Below are positions 57,889 to 64,000 of a stretch of DNA of 64,000 nucleotides, piece after piece. Origin of the DNA: Ficedula albicollis (taxonomy: Eukaryota; Chordata; Aves; Passeriformes; Muscicapidae); the NCBI RefSeq assembly GCF_000247815.1, contig NW_004775926.1, forward strand, positions 356,688-420,687. The letters run 5' to 3'. The stretch's first letter is position 1; each line of letters begins with the position of its first letter. The notes beneath the pieces are model-generated. The model did not search any database. It was not told the origin of the DNA and saw nothing but the letters and a program-made list of their open reading frames with translations. The translations under genes were made by a program, and so were the position numbers.

Positions 57889-58443
57889 GTGATGGAATCC
57901 TGGAAACTGAGAGTTTTGAGCTTTCTGTGCTGACAGGCACTGACCCCCAGGAAAACACTACTTTTGACCTGAGGCCATGGAGAAGGCTTCCAAAACTGAG
58001 CGATACAACTGGGATCATGGGTGTGTAGTTTGAATAGAAGTGTGTAATATCACATGGTGAAAAATTTGGAATTTAAGGTTTTAGAATACAGTAATATATA
58101 GAAAGCAAGATGGGAGTTTTAGGGTGGAGGTTTTGTCTTTCTTCTTCACCTTCTTCTTAATGGGTTTGGGTGATATTTTGTGGTTGGATAGAAAAATCCA
58201 CATTGCGGATCACAGGTGATTAGTTATTGGGTTAGAAGTAAAAGTAATTTAGGTGTTAGTACTTAATTAGACCATTGGGCCTTAAAAGGCCTTGTAGAGA
58301 GAGAGATACCTCTCAATTTTTTAGCTTGCTAGCTAGAAGTGCTGTAGAACTCACTGTAATATAGATAAGAATTAATAAACATCTAGCTCCAAGCAAGAAA
58401 TAGCATCTCTTGCACATTCAATCTCAGCCTTGGCAGAAAAGCA
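57889..58443 (+). mobile_element. LTR-like segment of an endogenous retrovirus
   Basis: About 555 bp beginning TG and ending CA at the proposed edges. It has a TATA-like 'cttaaaagg' at 58281-58289 and an AATAAA polyadenylation signal at 58374-58379, the order and spacing expected for U3-R-U5. A primer-binding-site-like 'tggcccggccagg' starts at 58451. From memory, 'gtgtaatatcacatggtg' and 'taataaacatctagctcc' recur in songbird LTRs, but I could not check this. No second LTR is seen in the window, so it is a solo or 5' LTR of a truncated element. Confidence 0.55.
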
Positions 58444-58880
58444 ATAGTTGTGGCCCGGCCAGGACCATCCCAGGACAGCCCCAGCCCAGCGTGAAACCCA
58501 GGAGCAGCAGCCAAGGGTGGAGGTGACCTGTGGAATGAAAGGAGTAGCAAAAGGAGGGCGAAGGGGTAAAAAAGAGCTAGTAGCAGTTGGGTGGTGGGGC
58601 CATGAGCCATGCCCTGCATCCAGCCAGCTGAGTCCTGCTCACCTGAGTCCTCCTCCTGTCACTGGCAGCCCCCTCCTATGGGGTCTGGCTGCAGCAGGCA
58701 TGGAGGTGCAGCCTCGAGGGTTGTGTGGCTCTGTGCCAGTGCATCAGGGCTCCTCACCCTGGAAATGTGGACAAATAACTCAAACTACACCCTGTTTTTC
58801 AAGCTGTCGATGGTGGACATCATGTGCTGCTTTTGGTGTTGAATTGTGCCAAAACCACTCTTGTTCACCAACTCTGAATT
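58444..58880 (+). mobile_element. Possible ERV leader, no viral gene recognised
   Basis: GC-rich sequence directly after the LTR-like segment, starting with the primer-binding-site-like 'tggcccggccagg'. A 144-codon frame (58448-58882) crosses it without gag-like motifs that I can identify. The element, if real, is truncated: no protease, polymerase or envelope region follows. It could instead be unrelated flank. Confidence 0.3.
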
Positions 58881-61800
58881 AATGCCCTGATAGTGAGGCA
58901 AAAATTTGTTAGATAAGGTGCCAAGCTGACTGGGAGGCATGTGACTTGAACTTATATCACTTTACACCATAAAAGTCCAACTTTCATTTATCAGTTTATT
59001 CAGACATATTCCTCCTTGGAGTGTGTGTGTATGAAGTTTCCTCCCTTGGGAAGGGGACACCACTCCAAGGATCCTCCTCGAGGTCAAAAGAGACCTCCCA
59101 CAGCTGCTGATCTGGTAAAGTTACATCAATCTCTACTTAATGCCTGTTTATTTTTGACACCTTTAATATGATGGCTTCAATATAATTGCTTTGACCTGGT
59201 GCACTGTGCTATACAACACACTACTAGTAATTCAACTTCTATATTGTGTAGTTAACAATTCAGATTAAAATTTTTAGTCTAATAATTTTGTCATGATAAA
59301 TAATTCATTTTATGTAAATACATCCGATTTGCTGTCTTTAAATCCTGCAGGACAAAATTCCTTAACATGCTGGGAAAGTCTGGGGATAAGATTGGATCCA
59401 GCCCTGCCAAACACCTCTCTGGGAAGGATTACAAGGGGGTCTTTGTGGCAGGACTTCTCTAATAACCATCTTGGATCTGTCTGGATGTATTTTCCTTTTA
59501 ATGTTTCCAGCAGACTCACATTTTGTTTTCTTCTTGGAACTGGAACATCACATACTCAGGCAGAGGGGAAGTAACAACATCTGTGGAAGAACATTATTTG
59601 CACCAAAATATGGATACGAATAGCTGGATGTGACACAAAAATAATTTTCACATCACTTTTGCAATACGTGTTTTTTCCAGTGAAAAAAATCTATGCCTTC
59701 CTTAACTACAGCATAAATTATTCCAGATATGTGCATTTTTGAGTCAGTTAAGGCTTTTAATTTTACCTTTTTTAAATGTTGTAAATATAGATCATTATTT
59801 ATACAGTTAATTTTTCTGTAAGATGGTTAGCAATGTCTTGCCATCATCATCATTTTGTCAAAGGTAGATATTAATGTCTTTTCCTTAGCTGAGACATTGT
59901 CTCCCTCTTCAGCTAAGCAGGTTTGGTCCTTTGCTTGACCTTACAAAGGCCAGTCTAACAAGTATTGTAGCAATACATTTTCTTTACTGAATGGGGTTTG
60001 AGCAGCAGTTCTATTAGCAAAGGTGTACTCTTTATCTCCTTTCACTGTGTCTTCCAGGCTTGCTGCTCAGTCTAAAATATAAATCTATGATGACAAATAC
60101 CTTACACTTTCTCTTTTGTCACATTGCCAAACTGGCTGTACAGCAGATTTTTGATGTTTGATATAAATTTATACTGAAAAAGCTCACCTTTTCCAATCTT
60201 TGAACAAAATTATTCTCACTAGGGTAGCTCAACATGTGCCTAAGGTGTCCCACACTGGGTCTTAGATGTACAACAAAATTTAGGTATTCATCAGAATTTA
60301 GATTTTCATCAAGATTGTTCATGAGAATCTGCTTTTGTGGGTAAGTCCTTCTATGCACCTGACTGCACAGATTAGATTGTTGCAGAAACAGCTTTAGTTG
60401 TGCTGTATCGACTGATAAAAATAAGCCTTTCTTCCACTGAATTAGGTGCATTTACTGAACCTCTGCTTGCTTCTGAGGGTTGTTAAGTCTCACTGAAACC
60501 TTACACCTTCACATGGATGCAAGTTGCTGCACCTAAACCTCCCTGGGCATCTGGAAATTGCAAAAGGGCTGCTCTGAGCTCTGCATTCCTCACTAAACCA
60601 CCCAGACACTTCACAACTGGCCCTGGTATGAGACCCACCACTCTCTCATCCTGCATTTTTTTTGTGGTGCTCCTTGACTTAGTGAATGACTTGACGTGAC
60701 ACCACCTTTTGTGCCTGGGTGTTTGCAAGTCGTGCACATCATTTCTGGGTTTTGCATCCATTTCAGAGAAGGGCCATGGTCTCCTCCACAAACTAATCCC
60801 ACAGGTTTGCCCACTACCCCTGAAAAGACTGGATTATAATCATATGTCCATGTCCAAAGTCAGCCTTGCTACCCCATTTTCTGCAAGGTTTTGTTTTTCT
60901 TTCAGCTGTTCAGTGCTACCACCCTGCTGCCAGTCACTGCTGCAGCCTAGCATCCCCGTCTGACAGCCACAGGGATGTTGCTGCTCTTTTATTTGATCTC
61001 ACAAATGGCACTTCTGAGCTGTGTCATCGTGGAATTACTCACAATATAGGTAGAAATTTGTTTCAGAAGTAACCAGGGATTTCCCCATTGGCCTCACAAA
61101 ATACAGCACCTGCCCTTTGTCAGGAGGCACTGTTTATTTCTCAAGCCGTTGGAGGTTCTGCATAGCTCAGGTAATGGTCATTAATAAAATACAAAGGCTC
61201 TCTTTTGGGTTTATGACCTCCCTATGACATGAATGCTCCATGGTAATGTGTTAGATTACTCTGAAGCTAATGGTTGAAACTGTGAAATAGAGATTTTCGT
61301 AAGCTAGATGGGAGCTTCAGTATGAAAAAATAGTATCTGCACTGTCCTCTGTGATTAAAAGTCTTCTTATTAGAATTTTAAAGCAAAATATCCTAATTCC
61401 ATGATAACATCTGGGATACTGAACACTGCACTTTATTTCAGAGAAAAAAGAACCTGTAATTTTACAAATTTATTGATATTCATTTGATCTTTTCCAAGCA
61501 AAATATCAAAACAAGACTTAAAACTCAACAAATAACCAAAGCAACTTTTAAAATTCCTTAAGTGAGGAATAAAAACATCATTATTTAACCAACTAATCAG
61601 ATACGTTTTTCCTACATGTCTACAGACATGGATACAAACATAAACAGAGTGTGCATCCTCAGGAGAGTCTGCTAATGGGTTTTTCTTAATTTCTGGTGTT
61701 TTTAATGCTGCCTTTAACCAAACTTCTCGAAGAACATTGAAACTTCAATCAGATTTACTCTGGAGCATTCTCTGCACTGGAATATTATTAGTTTCCAAAC

Positions 61801-63524
61801 CAGAAAATAAACTATTTCTTGCATGGAAAGCTTTCTGTGGGACTTGATGAGGCAATGTGCCCATGCATATTGTTACGTGTATTACACACAAATATCTCTG
61901 CATTTATTTTCAACTTTAGGTAAAAATTCCTTTCATATCTTCTGTACATAGGCAACGGATGTTCCAGATTAACTCAAGCTCCTGGAATTCAGATGCACTT
62001 GACAGGAATTGGACTCCTCACCAAGTGAGCAACCACAGTTGTGTGTCTGGAAATCATTACGCATCTGCTACTTATACGTGCTACAGCATGACACAAACAG
62101 AGCTGCAAAAATTGGTCTCGTAGCCTAAATGATTTCAGATCTCTTTCTTTTCCCCCACTCATTTGCAAGTCAGCCTTATTCCATTTTATAAGAAATGGCT
62201 ACACTCACATCCAGTTAAGCAGCAAAAGAAGTGACAGCCAACACAATAAAGACCCTTTTTTCTCCACTTTAGCTAGGGAAGTGCAGCTAGAGCTAGACTG
62301 AAAAAGAAATTTGACATTTCTGCTTTTGGATTAGAACATGTCTCTTTTCTGATGGGATCTTCAGCAGCATGGGCAAGCAGAATTGCTTTTCCCTTCCTCC
62401 CCGGAATGTAAGCAGTGACATTTTTCTCTTTGAAAGTTTCTGTGCAGCACTTCAAAACCAGCTGCAAAACCTGGACCTTGAGAAAGAAATTATTTGCCAT
62501 GTGAAGAAACACACAACCCTGAATCTCTGTATTTTTTATTTGTTACACTCTTTAAAAAAAAAGGGGGGGAGGGCATTTTATTGAGTTTCTTACCATAAAT
62601 ATCTGAGTGCTGTTCATCTGAATTTACGCAATCCATAAAAAGAAGTCTTCTTCCCCTGCCAAGGGAGAATTTTTTTTTATTTCTGCATTTTCAGCTTTAC
62701 AAACTCAATAGTTTAAAAGTGCATCATTTCCCAAGCACTTCTTTTCTTTCTCACTGTCTTTTAACTGCATCATCTGTCATGGACAGGCACTAAAGCTATA
62801 GGAAAAACAACCATTTAAACCACTACCTCTGGTTGTGCGCAGCAGTGCAAGAGAGAGAAAAGAGGAGGGAAAAAAAGAAGAAGATAAATCCTCCCACTGC
62901 TTTGACTTTCATCAGTAATTCAGGATGCTAAAATTATTCTTTCTAGACCTTGCATATTTGTTAGGTAAGCCTTGTAAACTCAGTTTCATGTCTTTGTCTT
63001 GCTGCCCTTATTACCCTCGATAAGAAATATGGGAGGGCTCCGCAGGCAAAGGAAGTGAAGATTAATAATGACTTACATCTTTCTGCCATTCATCTTTTTC
63101 TTCACTTAATTTTCATATTAAGAGTGAAAAACAAAGACAAGGACTGTGAACTTTTCAAAATTTCTTCCCTGCAGTCCCTGGGATGCTGGACATTCCTCAG
63201 AGGAAAGCTTCTCCGGCATCAAAAACATTTGGTCTCTCCATTTTTATCCTGAATAAACTTTCACATCAACAGAAAAAATAAAGGCTTCCTACCATTACCT
63301 GCATGCATATCATAAATTCCTACCAGGACATGATTTAATAAATCAGAGCCCTTGGGCTGGAGATCCTGTGCCAATGGCTCACAGTTCACGTGCTCCTAAT
63401 GTGAAAAAACCAAGGCAGTTCTTCCATAATTCTCTAGGTTTTTTAATGGATTAAAGTTGGGGGTTGGGGCTTGTTCCCTTACTTCTCCTCTTTGCAGAAT
63501 TTTTCCCATTATTTTTCTAAGGGA
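58881..63524. other. Non-coding single-copy sequence, nothing recognised
   Basis: AT-rich. A 110-codon minus frame (60119-60451) is the longest and has no recognisable domain. No named repeat was seen. Confidence 0.6.
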
Positions 63525-63920
63525 GCCTGCCGAGTTACACCCAAGCTCTTCACGGCTCGGCTCGAGACAAAGGGATGGCTGGGGGCTGTCGCCCTGCTTT
63601 CTTCGCTTGCCAGCAGGGTCTGAGAAGAGTCCGGGACCGCTCGTTTATTCCAGCCCGCATTGTCCAAACGCCGGGGAGCGAGGTTCTCTGCGGTCAGACA
63701 CTGCCTTGCATCTGCTCCGCATCCAGCCTCCTACCTCTAAAAACACAGCTGAGCACCAGCACCCAAATGGTGAGCGGGGAACTTTCCTCCATCCTTCTAC
63801 CTGGGGCACAGTGCTGCCACTGTTGCCTTCCCCCCCCAGCTCCTGCTTCCTACCTCTGCAGCTGTGCAGGCCCTGCTCTGCCTTTCACCACTGGGACCGG
63901 ACGCAGGCGGAGTGTCTGCG
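63525..63920. promoter_or_regulatory. CpG-rich patch, possible promoter
   Basis: By eye about 16 CpGs lie in 63529-63780 and five more at 63897-63922, against very few in the preceding kilobases. Such patches in birds often mark promoters or first exons. A 116-codon plus frame (63575-63925) lies inside, but its sequence is low in features and it may be open only because of GC content. No TATA box, start or donor site could be fixed. The window ends 80 bp later. Confidence 0.4.
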
Positions 63921-64000
63921 GCTAAAAAAAAGGGACTGGAAGGGAGTTACTTGTTCTGTTTTGTTGTTAATTTTCACAGCTGCTGTTGTTTCTGTTTGTC

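Noticed and set aside
58770..58842. Short plus frame starting 'MWTNNSNYTLFF', faintly like a receptor amino terminus
   Set aside because: It stops after about 25 residues and no transmembrane segment follows. It is too short to support a pseudogene call.
60119..60451. 110-codon minus-strand frame
   Set aside because: It is non-repetitive but has no recognisable domain, lies in AT-rich DNA and has no supporting context. I kept it only as a chance frame.

Overview
This window reads as non-coding nuclear DNA from a bird, probably a passerine. The best evidence is four copies or fragments of the 3' end of CR1, the main avian LINE family, plus one LTR that resembles a passerine endogenous-retrovirus LTR as I remember that family. 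Base composition is AT-leaning and CpG-poor, with a few GC-rich islands. There are many stop codons in all frames. I find no protein-coding gene, no functional tRNA or rRNA, no CRISPR array and nothing prokaryotic. Every long open frame is a translated simple repeat or homopolymer.

Layout. 1-6181: unremarkable single-copy sequence. 6182-6455: a CR1 3' end. 7137-8378: one CR1 copy split by a 778 bp pure (GAAA)n array. 8497-9988: two short tandem duplications. 13011-13310: a CR1 3' end with an internal 58 bp duplication. 17143-19898: two 16-bp units, then about 2.7 kb of pure (GGGAA)n. 22444-25370: a CR1 3' tail running directly into about 2.86 kb of pure (TTCC)n. 25713-25755, 28456-28645, 30434-30762, 32759-34233 and 46168-46320: five runs of pure G, the longest 1,475 bp, all with G on the + strand. 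26647-26900: (CAAAA)n, about 50 copies. 27000-27310: a CpG-rich patch with a tRNA-like segment on the minus strand. 29090-29640: a GC-rich patch with a perfect 15-bp hairpin. 38796-39090, 41826-43801, 53352-53433 and 56940-57280: direct duplications of different ages. 45736-46750: a 430 bp unit present twice, separated by a G run. 57889-58880: LTR-like sequence and a possible ERV leader. 63525-63920: a CpG-rich patch near the right edge, possibly a promoter.

Two themes link these parts. First, two of the three kilobase-scale polypurine/polypyrimidine arrays are seated in or at the end of CR1 3' regions, which suggests retrotransposon tails seed giant microsatellites here. Second, the G runs sit next to other low-complexity tracts, and at three loci (30.4, 32.8 and 46.2 kb) the same sequence lies on both sides of the run. 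That fits assembly or base-calling artefacts with duplicated flanks better than real kilobase G homopolymers. I found no convincing undescribed biological system. The most useful leads are the CR1-array link, the shared 16-bp motif of the 17 kb and 34 kb arrays, and the probable false duplications.
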